From assembly GCA_029975295.1 (NCBI GenBank), contig JARKPK010000005.1, positions 33,795 through 97,794 of the forward strand: DNA of 64,000 bases. Direction: 5' to 3'. Both the position numbers and the translations under genes were made by a program. The stretch comes from Thermoguttaceae bacterium. Lineage in GTDB: Bacteria; Planctomycetota; Planctomycetia; Pirellulales; Thermoguttaceae. This document shows, piece by piece, positions 17,492-25,598 of the stretch. The notes beneath the pieces are model-generated. The model was not told the DNA's origin. It made no database searches and saw only the letters and a list, made by a program, of their open reading frames with translations. How positions within the stretch are numbered: position 1 is the first letter of the stretch; each line of letters begins with the position of its first letter.

Positions 17492-18100
17492 ATGCGGACA
17501 TCCAAGCTCGACAAGACAACTGAACTCGAGCTGCTCAACCAGTTGTTCAGTTGCGCAACGCACGACGCCTCGGCCGCGATGTGCCGCTGGACCGACGGTT
17601 TGATTCGTCTCGCGTTGGACGAAGTGCGCGAGATTCCCTTGCCCGAGGTCTGCTGCGAGCTGAACGTGGGCGACGATCTGTTGACGATGGTCGTACTGGA
17701 GCTGTTCGGCGAGATGTCCGGGGCGATGATCCTCGCCTTTGACGAGGTCAACGGCCGCCAACTGGCTGCCGCCCTGCTCAATCGCCAGGTCGATCCCGCT
17801 CAGCCGTGGAGCGAGTTGGAGAAGTCGGCTTTGACCGAAACCGGCAACATCCTCGGCTGCGCTTACATGAACGCCCTATCGCGTTTGATCGATCGAGAAC
17901 TGGTGCCCTCGCCGCCCTACTTCCTCCAAGATTTCGGCGCCAGCGTCTTGCAGCAAGCGATTCTCGCCCAAGTCGATTCGGGCGACGAGGTGCTGGTGTG
18001 CCGCACCCGTTTCGAACGACAAGGCGAAAATCTGAACTGGCACGTGATTTTCGTTCCGTCAAACCGGTTGCGAACCGCGTTGGAAGGAGCCCTAAGGTAG
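17492..18100 (+). CDS. cheC: CheC-type CheY-P phosphatase with one intact site
   Basis: The 202-residue protein belongs to the CheC/CheX/FliY phosphatase fold. The segment ELEKSALTETGNILGCAYMN contains the family signature S/D-x3-E-x2-N that acts on CheY-phosphate. Classical CheC carries two such signatures. The equivalent N-terminal stretch here (LLNQLFSCATHDASAAM) has lost the Glu and Asn, so only one active site remains. The start ATG follows AAGGAAGG. Next to cheD it suggests the CheC-CheD pair known from Bacillus and Thermotoga, where CheD binds CheC. Alternative: an inhibitor-of-CheY-phosphatase relative; the fold call is firm, the subgroup less so. Confidence 0.82.
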   Translation: MRTSKLDKTTELELLNQLFSCATHDASAAMCRWTDGLIRLALDEVREIPLPEVCCELNVGDDLLTMVVLELFGEMSGAMILAFDEVNGRQLAAALLNRQVDPAQPWSELEKSALTETGNILGCAYMNALSRLIDRELVPSPPYFLQDFGASVLQQAILAQVDSGDEVLVCRTRFERQGENLNWHVIFVPSNRLRTALEGALR

Positions 18101-18133
18101 CGGCGTGAGCGATTGGGGCCGCCCCGGGTTCGA

Positions 18134-18151
18134 GTCGCGTTTTCTCGCGAC
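18134..18151 (+). other. Small hairpin in the cheC-cheD gap
   Basis: GTCGCG, a TTTTCT loop, and CGCGAC form a perfect 6-bp stem 33 bases after the cheC stop. There is no trailing T tract. Function unknown. Confidence 0.3.
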
Positions 18152-18279
18152 GAGACGCGCGGGAAGCCCCTTTTGCCGCGATTGACCGCAAGATTGCTTT
18201 GACCTTGCCCGGATTGAGACTTGATCGCACGCGACGATTCCGCCGGACGAACGCCGCGACAGATGAAGGACAGAACGGT

Positions 18280-18768
18280 ATGACCCTCGCTGCGGTGCCA
18301 ATCCCGACACAAATCACAGTCGGCATGGGGCAGATTGCGGTCGGCAACAAGGACGATCGCCTCGCCGCCGTCCTCGGTTCCTGCGTGGGAGTAGTGCTCT
18401 TCCATCCGCGGCTGAGCGCAGCCGCCCTGGCTCACGTTGTGTTGCCGGCTTCCAGCGGGCGCGACGGCGCCCCGGGCAAGTTCGCCGACACCGCCATTGC
18501 AGCGATGATCACTGAGCTGTCGCGGCTGGGGATCAATCGCGCCGGGCTGGTGGCCAAATTGACGGGCGGAGCCTGCATGTTCGGCGCAGGCGGGCCGATG
18601 CAAATCGGCGACGCCAACATCGCCGCCACGCGCGAGGCGCTGGCCGCGGCCGGCATACCGATTGTCGCCCAAGACGTCGGCGGACGCGTGGGGCGTCGGA
18701 TTACGGTGGATTGCCGCGACGGGCGAGTAACCATTGAATGCGTCAATCATCCGCCTCGAATCATCTGA
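18280..18768 (+). CDS. cheD: CheD chemoreceptor glutamine deamidase
   Basis: The 162-residue protein matches CheD in length and pattern. The catalytic Cys lies in AVLGSCVGVVLF, the His in LAHVVLP and the Thr in AKLTGGACMF. It deamidates receptor glutamines and can be sequestered by CheC. The ATG at 18280 follows AAGGA with about 10 bases spacing; upstream frame to 18199 is not conserved. With CheR present and CheB absent from this locus, CheD may supply the methylatable glutamates by itself. Acts in the cytoplasm on receptors encoded elsewhere. Confidence 0.93.
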   Translation: MTLAAVPIPTQITVGMGQIAVGNKDDRLAAVLGSCVGVVLFHPRLSAAALAHVVLPASSGRDGAPGKFADTAIAAMITELSRLGINRAGLVAKLTGGACMFGAGGPMQIGDANIAATREALAAAGIPIVAQDVGGRVGRRITVDCRDGRVTIECVNHPPRII

Positions 18769-18888
18769 AAACGATCGAGAGGCGTCGAAGCTGTTTGCGG
18801 CCGTGCCCTGCTCAATGAACAACGGAGTTCGCACCGCGGCGCCACCAGCACCGCCACACACCCAATTCCGGGTCGAAAAGGAATGCCC

Positions 18889-19251
18889 ATGTCTAAGCGT
18901 CTTCTGATCACCGACGATGCGATGATCATTCGCGCCATGATACGCGACGCCGCGACTGAAGCCGGCTGGGAAGTCGTCGGCGAGGCGACCAACGGGGCCG
19001 AAGCCGTAGAGCTCTACCGCTCGCTGAAGCCCGATCTCGTTACACTCGACCTGGTCATGCCTGAGTTCGACGGCCTGCACGCACTTCGCGAGATTCGCAA
19101 AATTGACGCGGCCGCCCGAGTGGTCATCGTCAGTGCGATCAATCAGAAGCCGGCCTTGCGCGAAACATTGCGACTGGGCGCCTGCGACTTCCTGGTGAAG
19201 CCGTTTGCCAAACCGCTGCTCATCGAGACGATCACTCGAGCCATCGCCTGA
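18889..19251 (+). CDS. cheY: CheY-type response regulator (second copy)
   Basis: A 120-residue single receiver domain: LLITDDAM carries the acidic pair, VTLDLVMPEFDG the phospho-acceptor Asp, VVIVSAIN the Ser/Thr position and DFLVKPFA the Lys. The ATG at 18889 is preferred over the one at 18883, because the ribosome site AAAAGGA (18877-18882) would abut the latter. It ends the cheW-to-cheY operon. Sequence differs considerably from the divergent CheY at 11682-12044, so the two probably have different targets, one perhaps acting as a phosphate sink. Confidence 0.92.
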   Translation: MSKRLLITDDAMIIRAMIRDAATEAGWEVVGEATNGAEAVELYRSLKPDLVTLDLVMPEFDGLHALREIRKIDAAARVVIVSAINQKPALRETLRLGACDFLVKPFAKPLLIETITRAIA

Positions 19252-19452
19252 AACAAGACGGTCTTCAGAAGCAGCAGCGAGAATCGCCTTTGTTGCGACG
19301 AAGCCGATCGGCTGAGCGATCTTCCCGCCGGATAGACGTTCCGTCAGGCCGAGAACTCCAATGCCCCATCGTCGCCGGACAGTGCGTCGGCCTCGGCAAA
19401 CCGCAGGCAATCGTTCAGTTGCAGCGGCTCACGGCGGATGACACCGAAAAGA

Positions 19453-20220
19453 TCAGAATACCCGGCAAGTCGCGCCCCCATCGACAACAATCACTGTGCC
19501 GGTGATGTAACTGCCCGCCTCCGACGCAAGCAACAGCGCCGGCCCGGCCAGCTCTTCCGGACGCCCCCAGCGGCCCAGGGCCGTGCGCGCCCCCAACGCC
19601 GTTTGCTGCTCGGCAGAAAGAATCGACATCGGCATTTCCGTAGCGAACGGCCCGGGCGCCAGGCAGTTGACCGTGACGCCGTACGGCCCTAGGTCCAGCG
19701 CGCTGGCTTTGGCCAGGGCAATCAGCGCGGCCTTGGTGGCCGAATAGGCATTGCGGCCGGCGGTGCTAGCCAACGCCATGATCGACGAAATATGGATCAC
19801 CCGACCCCAGCGGCGCTGCTTCATGCCGGGCGCTAGCGCCCGGGTCAGCGCCATGCAGCTGGTAAGATTCAATTCGACAAGCCGGTCCCAATCAGCGTCG
19901 CTGATCTGATCGATCGGTTGTGGAATGTTGAACCCGGCGTTGTTGATCAGGATGTCGATCTTTCCCAATTCGGCCTGTGCAGCGGCGGCCAAATCGGCCA
20001 CGTCGGCGCGGCGCGTCATGTCGGCAATGCGCCACAGAACGCGCCGGCCGGTTGCCTCGGCAATCTCCGCGGCAGCGGGCTTAAGCTCTTTTTCCTTCCG
20101 GCTGCACAGGAATAGATCGGCGCCGGCCTCGGCCAACGCCAGCGCCATCGCCTTGCCCAATCCACGGCTGCCGCCGGTAATCAGCGCGCAGCGGCCCGTC
20201 AGATCGAAGAGCCCCGCCAT
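19453..20220 (-). CDS. Short-chain dehydrogenase/reductase (gluconate-dehydrogenase-like)
   Basis: A 255-residue classical SDR: TGGSRGLG binds the dinucleotide, NNAG follows strand 4, the catalytic Ser is in HISSIMA and YSATK gives the Tyr-Lys pair. The C-terminus has VNCLAPGPFATEM and GSYITGTVIVVDGG. It resembles gluconate 5-dehydrogenase or 3-oxoacyl-ACP reductase type SDRs; the substrate cannot be told. GGAGGTG stands before the ATG. The gene starts 18 bases behind the leuB-type gene on the same strand, so the two are probably co-transcribed. Confidence 0.9.
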   Translation of the reverse strand: MAGLFDLTGRCALITGGSRGLGKAMALALAEAGADLFLCSRKEKELKPAAAEIAEATGRRVLWRIADMTRRADVADLAAAAQAELGKIDILINNAGFNIPQPIDQISDADWDRLVELNLTSCMALTRALAPGMKQRRWGRVIHISSIMALASTAGRNAYSATKAALIALAKASALDLGPYGVTVNCLAPGPFATEMPMSILSAEQQTALGARTALGRWGRPEELAGPALLLASEAGSYITGTVIVVDGGATCRVF

Positions 20221-20238
20221 CGCCGCACCTCCGCTGCA

Positions 20239-21321
20239 TCAGCCCAGCGCTTCGCAAACCAAATCGCCAATCTCCGTCGTGCCGTAGCCCATCTTCCCGG
20301 CCGCCTGGCTCTTCATCTTCGTGCCGGTAACGACTTGAATGGCCTTGAACACGCGCGCCGCGGCCGCTTCGTAACCGCTCTGTTCGAGCAGCAACGCCGC
20401 CGCGCCGATCGCAGCAATCGGGTTGATCATGTTCTTGCCAGTGTACTTCGGCGCGCTGCCGCCCATCGGCTCGAACATGCTCACTCCGCCCGGGGCCGGA
20501 TTGATGTTGCCGCCCGCCGCTACACCCATGCCGCCCTGAAGAATGGCGGCCAGATCGGTGATGATGTCGCCGAACATATTCGTCGTGACGATCACATCGT
20601 AGTATTCGGGGTTCTTCACCATCCACATGCAACAGGCGTCAACGTGGTTGTAGTCCTTTTCGATGTCGGGATATTCCTTGCCCACTTCCTGAAACGTCCT
20701 CCACCAAAGGTCGTGTCCGTAGGTCAGCACGTTGGTTTTGGCGACCAGCGTCAGACGTTTTCGGCGATTGCGCTTTTTGGTGTATTCAAACGCCCAGCGG
20801 ATGCAGCGCTCGCAACCCTTGCGAGTGTAAATGGCCGTTTGCATGGCCACTTCGTCGGCCGTGCCCTTGCGGAGAAACCCGCCCATCCCCACGTACATGT
20901 CTTCGGTATTCTCTCGGACGACAACGAAGTCGATATCGTCGGGGCCTTTGCCCGCCAGCGGCGTTTCCACGCCGGGATAAAGCTTCACAGGCCGGAGGTT
21001 GATGTATTGATCGAGCCGGAACCGCAGTTCGAGCAGCAGGCCTTTTTCCAGAATGCCCGGCGCAACATCCGGGTGCCCAACCGCACCCAACAAAATCGCA
21101 TCAAACGTCTTCAGCTCGTTGAAAACGGGATCGGGCAAAATCTCGCCGGTCTTCAAATATCTCTCGCCGCCGAGATCAAAGTCCTTCATCTCGTACGAGA
21201 TGCCCTCCAGCCGCCCAACCGCTTTGAGCACCTTGACCGCCTCGGCCGTCACCTCCGGTCCCGTGCCGTCTCCACCGATCACCGCGATCTTCAACGCTTT
21301 GCCTTTTTTCGCTTCTGCCAT
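20239..21321 (-). CDS. leuB: 3-isopropylmalate dehydrogenase-family enzyme
   Basis: The 360-residue protein belongs to the NAD-dependent beta-decarboxylating dehydrogenases. The start IAVIGGDGTGPEV, the segment VVRENTEDMYVG, TNMFGDIITDLAA and the NAD-site region EPMGGSAPKYTGKNMINPIA are visible. True LeuB often has a TGGIYFG-like loop; here it is NTEDMYVG, closer to isocitrate, homoisocitrate or tartrate dehydrogenases, so leuB is the best but not certain assignment. Start chosen at ATG 21321, where the fold begins; the frame is open to 21435. No leuC or leuD lies nearby. It is followed at 18 bases by an SDR. Confidence 0.82.
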   Translation of the reverse strand: MAEAKKGKALKIAVIGGDGTGPEVTAEAVKVLKAVGRLEGISYEMKDFDLGGERYLKTGEILPDPVFNELKTFDAILLGAVGHPDVAPGILEKGLLLELRFRLDQYINLRPVKLYPGVETPLAGKGPDDIDFVVVRENTEDMYVGMGGFLRKGTADEVAMQTAIYTRKGCERCIRWAFEYTKKRNRRKRLTLVAKTNVLTYGHDLWWRTFQEVGKEYPDIEKDYNHVDACCMWMVKNPEYYDVIVTTNMFGDIITDLAAILQGGMGVAAGGNINPAPGGVSMFEPMGGSAPKYTGKNMINPIAAIGAAALLLEQSGYEAAAARVFKAIQVVTGTKMKSQAAGKMGYGTTEIGDLVCEALG

Positions 21322-21723
21322 CTGATGTGCTGTCCCATTGATCAAGAAACCGACGGACGTGTCACCGCCATCGAATCGGGCAGGGGGCCCTTGCCTCGCT
21401 CTGCAACACTGTAGCGCATCGCGCAGCGCCGTCATTTGACGATGCCGCGCAAAACCTCAGTGGAGTCATCGGCTCGATGGACCATATCTACAGAACGGAT
21501 TATTGTACCCTGTTTCGGCGCGATGAGACAGACGGGTAGGACGGCGCCAGCGGGCAGCCGGGCAGCAAGGCCCGATTGCCGCCCAACACCCGTGCCGGCG
21601 CCCCGTGCGTCCGGCAGGCATCATTCTTCCACGATGGCCGCGGCCGGTCTGCCGGCGCAACCAACGACACCGAAAACGGTTGCGGCCGAAGAAACGGCGA
21701 GGAGAACAGGGCGATGGCAGCGA
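21322..21723. other. Intergenic region upstream of leuB-type gene
   Basis: 402 bases without a credible gene. On the minus strand TACAAT occurs around 21505-21510 and could be a -10 box for the dehydrogenase gene, but no fitting -35 box was seen. Confidence 0.4.
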
Positions 21724-23061
21724 TCAGGCGGGTTTCAAATACTCCGCGGGGAACTTCCAAGGGGCTCGGTATTCGGGGATGGCGCGCCGTGCCGCCTCGT
21801 CGTCGCCGACAATGCTCTCGGTAGCCGGATCGAATCGAATCGACCGCCCCAAGACGTACGACAGGTTGCCCAAGACTAACGGAATGTCCACCCGAACGTG
21901 ATAATCGACGCAGCAATCCGGGGCGACTCGCGACTTAATCGCATCAAGCCATTGCCGCTCGTGGCCCGGCGAGGGCGCAATCGACGGCTTGGGCGGTTCC
22001 ATGCCGTCCATCCGCGAGCCCTCGGGAATCACTTTGAACATCCCGTAGTTGCAGTACATCGTGCCGTTAACGCCGTGGAAGTAGATGCCCAACCTCCGTC
22101 GCGGCTGCGGCTCGCCGTGCAGGTCGAAGCCGTAGCTGTTGACCATCGATTGCGACCACGTCATTGTCAGTTTCGGATATTGCCACAGGATTTCCTGCAC
22201 ATCGGGCACGTCGCCCTCGTCGCTGATGATGTAGCGGCCGCCGGAACAAGCAACCATGGTCGGACATCCCAGGTCGAGGGCCCACACCGGAAGATCGATG
22301 ATGTGCGGCGCCATGCCGGGCGTCCATCCGCCTGAATAGGCGAAGAAGGAACCATGATGAAACGAACTGAGCGCCAGATTCGTGCAATAAGGACGCATCG
22401 GCGCCGGCCCGATCCAAAGCTCCCAATCGAGATCGGGCGGAAGGGCCGGAGCGGTTTCGCGTCCCAACCCTTCAATTCCCTGATTCTGAACGTTGAACGT
22501 GCGGACGCAGCCAATCGGACCGAGCTGTCCGCTTCGCACAAGCTCAACCACGCGCCGATAGTTCTCGCTCGCGTGAATCTGGGTGCCCACTTGACTGATG
22601 CGTTTATGCCTGCGCACCGCATTGCGCACGGCAAGGCTTTCGCCCAGGTGCAAGGTCATCGGCTTCTGAAGATAGATGTCTTTTTCGGCCTCGCACGCAT
22701 CGACGGCCTGCCGACAGTGCCAATGGGGCGGAGTGGCGATGATCACCCCGTCAATGTCTTTTCGTTCGAGCAGCTTCCGATAGTCGCGATACTTCTCGGC
22801 CTTGGGATACTGCCTGCCGGTTTCGTCGAGACGCCCCTGCCAAACGTCGCAAAGGCCGACCACGTCAACGTCGGCCCCCTTGGCGCAGTTGGCCAGGTTC
22901 GCCCGTCCCATCCCGCCGCAGCCAATCAATCCGATGCGCAATCGTTCGATCGGCGGGGCCTCGCCCAGTCCCATCGCGGCCGAATCAACCACCAGAGGCG
23001 CCGCCACCGCAACGGCCCCGCCCCCAATTGCAGCTCGCCGTGACATCTTCAACGAGTTCAT
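21724..23061 (-). CDS. Tat-exported Gfo/Idh/MocA-family oxidoreductase
   Basis: The 445-residue protein starts with a twin-arginine signal (MSRRAAIGGGAVAVAAPLVV). The Rossmann motif IGLIGCGGMGRANL and the characteristic EAEKDIYLQKPMTLHLGE segment (family EKP, here QKP) follow. The C-terminal alpha/beta domain includes FFAYSGGWTPGMAPHIIDLP, with a His that may act in catalysis. Such proteins use a tightly bound NAD(P) to oxidise or reduce sugars or inositols and are hugely expanded in planctomycetes. AAAGGG precedes the ATG at 23061. It lies in a minus-strand group with another member of the family, a sugar isomerase and a GH116 glycosidase, suggesting glycan breakdown. Confidence 0.93.
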   Translation of the reverse strand: MNSLKMSRRAAIGGGAVAVAAPLVVDSAAMGLGEAPPIERLRIGLIGCGGMGRANLANCAKGADVDVVGLCDVWQGRLDETGRQYPKAEKYRDYRKLLERKDIDGVIIATPPHWHCRQAVDACEAEKDIYLQKPMTLHLGESLAVRNAVRRHKRISQVGTQIHASENYRRVVELVRSGQLGPIGCVRTFNVQNQGIEGLGRETAPALPPDLDWELWIGPAPMRPYCTNLALSSFHHGSFFAYSGGWTPGMAPHIIDLPVWALDLGCPTMVACSGGRYIISDEGDVPDVQEILWQYPKLTMTWSQSMVNSYGFDLHGEPQPRRRLGIYFHGVNGTMYCNYGMFKVIPEGSRMDGMEPPKPSIAPSPGHERQWLDAIKSRVAPDCCVDYHVRVDIPLVLGNLSYVLGRSIRFDPATESIVGDDEAARRAIPEYRAPWKFPAEYLKPA

Positions 23062-23162
23062 GGTTCGACCCTTTCGTTGATTCGATCGGCACCGGACTCT
23101 CACATTAGAGAATGCAATCTCTCACATCGGAGAGGGCGCGACCGCAAGCAACGATCGCGCTA

Positions 23163-24299
23163 CTATTTGCCAAGCAACTGTTGCGCCTCTTGCTGGGCCT
23201 TGGTCAGAACCTCAGCCACGGACACGGGCTTCCCGCCCTGCCGTTTGCTTTCGTCGGCGGCCTCCATGAAGGCATAGAGTTCCAGCGTTTCTTCCATTGC
23301 CACCGGCGGTTTGCCCGACTTGAAGAATTTCGCGATTTCCACCACCAGCGGCTTGTAGCCCTCGTAGTTGCCCGCCGAGGCGACCTCTTTCGTTCCGAAC
23401 ACCAACGCGCCGTAGCTCGCCTTGCCGTCGCGGATGCCCCGAAAGACGCTGATGCGGCCGTCGTTCCACAATCCCACGACAACGTCGGCCCCGGCCGAAT
23501 TCGTTCGCGTGACCGATGCGCAGCCGGGCCCCATCACCGTGTAGAGAACCTCAACACCGTGAATTCCGTACCAGAAAAGATCGGGGTGGTGCGGTTCGAG
23601 CGAGCACGGGCTGTAGGCATGGCAGCCGCGCACCGCGCCAGCGGCCGATTCGCCGCGACGTGCCGCCTGGAAGCCACTGCTGAACCGCAGTGACGAACTC
23701 GAAAAAATCGGAACTTGGGCGTCCGCCGCCAAACGCGCGATCACGCAACAGTCGCGAAGCGAACCGGCAAAGGGTTTATCGACAAAGACCGGCTTGCGCG
23801 CGGCAATGACCGGCCGGACCTGCTCCAAATGAGGACGGCCATCGACGCTTTCGAGCAACACGGCATCAACGCGACCAAGAAGCTCCTCGATCGAGGGAAC
23901 GATCTCCACTCCCATGTCACGAAGCTTTGCCGTGTAGCCTTCCACGCGGTCGCGGCTGTAGGGCACATCTGGGCTTCCGCCGGGGAAACCGGCCACCACG
24001 CGGACGTCCGCCAAGTCGGCCGTGTTGTTCTTTGCGTTGAGAATCTCGGTGAATGCAACCGCATGAGAAGTGTCGAGGCCGATAATCCCGACACGAATCA
24101 CGCGATCGGCCGAGGGCTGCGTTGCCGGCTCGGCCCCAATGACAGTCGTCGCCAAACAAAACACGCCCACCCCCGCCAACAACAGCCCTACGGCCCAAAA
24201 CGATTTCGACGCAAGTTGGCGCCGTTGAACAACGCAGCGTGCCGCCGGCGTTCGGTCGGCCGAGCAAATGTCCCAATTCTGCGAAGAATCAGTACTCAT
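23163..24299 (-). CDS. Membrane-anchored or secreted Gfo/Idh/MocA-family protein
   Basis: The 378-residue protein has a hydrophobic N-terminal segment (FWAVGLLLAGVGVFCLATTV) that is either a signal peptide or an anchor. A divergent Rossmann domain follows (IRVGIIGLDTSHAVAFTEI, VDAVLLESVDG, KPVFVDKPFAGSL). VDKPF matches the family EKP position. GGAGG precedes the ATG at 24299; upstream frame is meaningless sequence. It is 101 bases upstream of the Tat-exported paralogue and shares little sequence with it, so the two are not recent duplicates. Substrate unknown; context suggests sugars. Confidence 0.85.
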   Translation of the reverse strand: MSTDSSQNWDICSADRTPAARCVVQRRQLASKSFWAVGLLLAGVGVFCLATTVIGAEPATQPSADRVIRVGIIGLDTSHAVAFTEILNAKNNTADLADVRVVAGFPGGSPDVPYSRDRVEGYTAKLRDMGVEIVPSIEELLGRVDAVLLESVDGRPHLEQVRPVIAARKPVFVDKPFAGSLRDCCVIARLAADAQVPIFSSSSLRFSSGFQAARRGESAAGAVRGCHAYSPCSLEPHHPDLFWYGIHGVEVLYTVMGPGCASVTRTNSAGADVVVGLWNDGRISVFRGIRDGKASYGALVFGTKEVASAGNYEGYKPLVVEIAKFFKSGKPPVAMEETLELYAFMEAADESKRQGGKPVSVAEVLTKAQQEAQQLLGK

Positions 24300-24376
24300 C
24301 AACGCAACCTCCCCATCAAAAGTCGTGGTTTCGCGCCGCCGTTCGGCCCGCAATCTCCCGCTGAACTGCGGCCGGG

Positions 24377-25339
24377 TCATTGGCCGGCAATGATCGCGTC
24401 GAGCCGTCGCCGATGCTCTTCCATCGAAAGATCGCCTCCTTCGATGGTCAACCAGCCTTTGTAACCAATCGCATCGATTTCCCGGCGTACGAGCGGCCAA
24501 TCGACGCTGCCGTCGCGGATGTTCACGAACTTTCCGCCCTTGCCGTCGGCGTTCAGCTTGAAGTCTTTCACGTGCAGCTTGACGATCTGGTCGCCCAGTG
24601 CCCGCAACCACTCTTGCGGCAGGGCGTATTTCACGTGATTGCCGATGTCGAAGTAGGCTTTCACCCATCGACTCTTGAACATCCGGACGAAATGGGCGAA
24701 CACGGCCGGTTTGACCCAGAGATTGTTCCAGACGTTTTCCAAGGCGATGACGACGCCCGCCTTTTCGGCTGCGGGAATGAGCAGTTCGACCGCCCGTCGA
24801 GAATCATCGACCGCCTTGTTATGCGCGGCGATGTAGTCGGCATAGGGATCATTGTCGCCCTTGACAACTCGGGTCAGGTGGCCGGTCTTTTCGTCGAACT
24901 CGATGTCGAAATCCCATGCCTCAGGAATCTTCTTCCCGCCGATTCGGCACGGGACGAGCAGCAAGGCATCGGCGCCCAAAACCGCCGCGTCGTTCAACTA
25001 AGCCGTCACATCGCGAATGTCCGTTTCAAACGACTCCGCCTTGTTGAAATTCGCCCAGCCGAAGAGCACCGAGTGAATCCGAAGCCCGAGCGAATCGGCG
25101 GCGGCGCGGGCTGCGGCGGCGTCGGCCGCCGAGGGTTTCCAATTGCGCCATTCCGACTCCATGCCGTCGTATCCTGCGGCCTTGAGGCGTTCGAGGTATT
25201 CCTTGGTCGGCTTGCCAATCAAAGCTCGTTTAAGGGGGCTGCCCTCGCTTGCTCGGCCAACGCCCGTGCAGCACCAGGCAGCGGCAGCGGCTCCGCCGAG
25301 GCGTAGGACATCGCGACGATTCCAATGGCGAATGCTCAT
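24377..25339 (-). pseudogene. Sugar phosphate isomerase/epimerase (TIM barrel) with in-frame amber stop
   Basis: The gene reads as one frame of 320 codons interrupted only by TAG at 25000-24998 (codon 114). The part before it has a Tat-type signal (NRRDVLRLGGAAAAAWCC) and the start of an AP-endonuclease-2/xylose-isomerase-like barrel (GYDGMESEWRNW, LGLRIHSVLFGWANF). The part after resumes in the same frame with LGADALLLVPCRIGGK and has ALENVWNNLW, YFDIGNHVKYALP, LHVKDFKLN and IDAIGYKGWLTIEGG. The two halves join without loss of barrel structure, so one substitution created the stop. Options are a recent pseudogene, a sequencing error, or suppression. Start ATG 25339 is at the signal peptide. 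Likely substrate: a keto-sugar or sugar phosphate. Confidence 0.85.
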
Positions 25340-25598
25340 CGAATTTCTCCCTACGGATTGAAAGCCTACAAATCTCACGTCACTCCAACGCGATGCTACA
25401 GGGGACGACCCGAAACTTGCCGACGGGCTCGTCTGTCACAAGCGGCGGTCTCAAATGCTGGAGCATTCAGCCCCTCGTCAGGCGGGAAGGCGGCACCCGG
25501 CGTCGCCAGACGCGCGCACCACGGACAGGGCAGGGCGGGCAATGCCCGTCAGCAAGCGCCATCGGCCGCATTGTCCCCAAAAAATCTGGCGGCCGCAA

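Noticed and set aside
19302..19313. AGCCGATCGGCT palindrome after the second cheY
   Set aside because: A 12-base palindrome without a loop or tail is expected by chance in high G+C sequence.
20335..21414. A 359-codon plus-strand frame opposite the leuB-type gene
   Set aside because: No family pattern and it mirrors conserved dehydrogenase motifs on the other strand.
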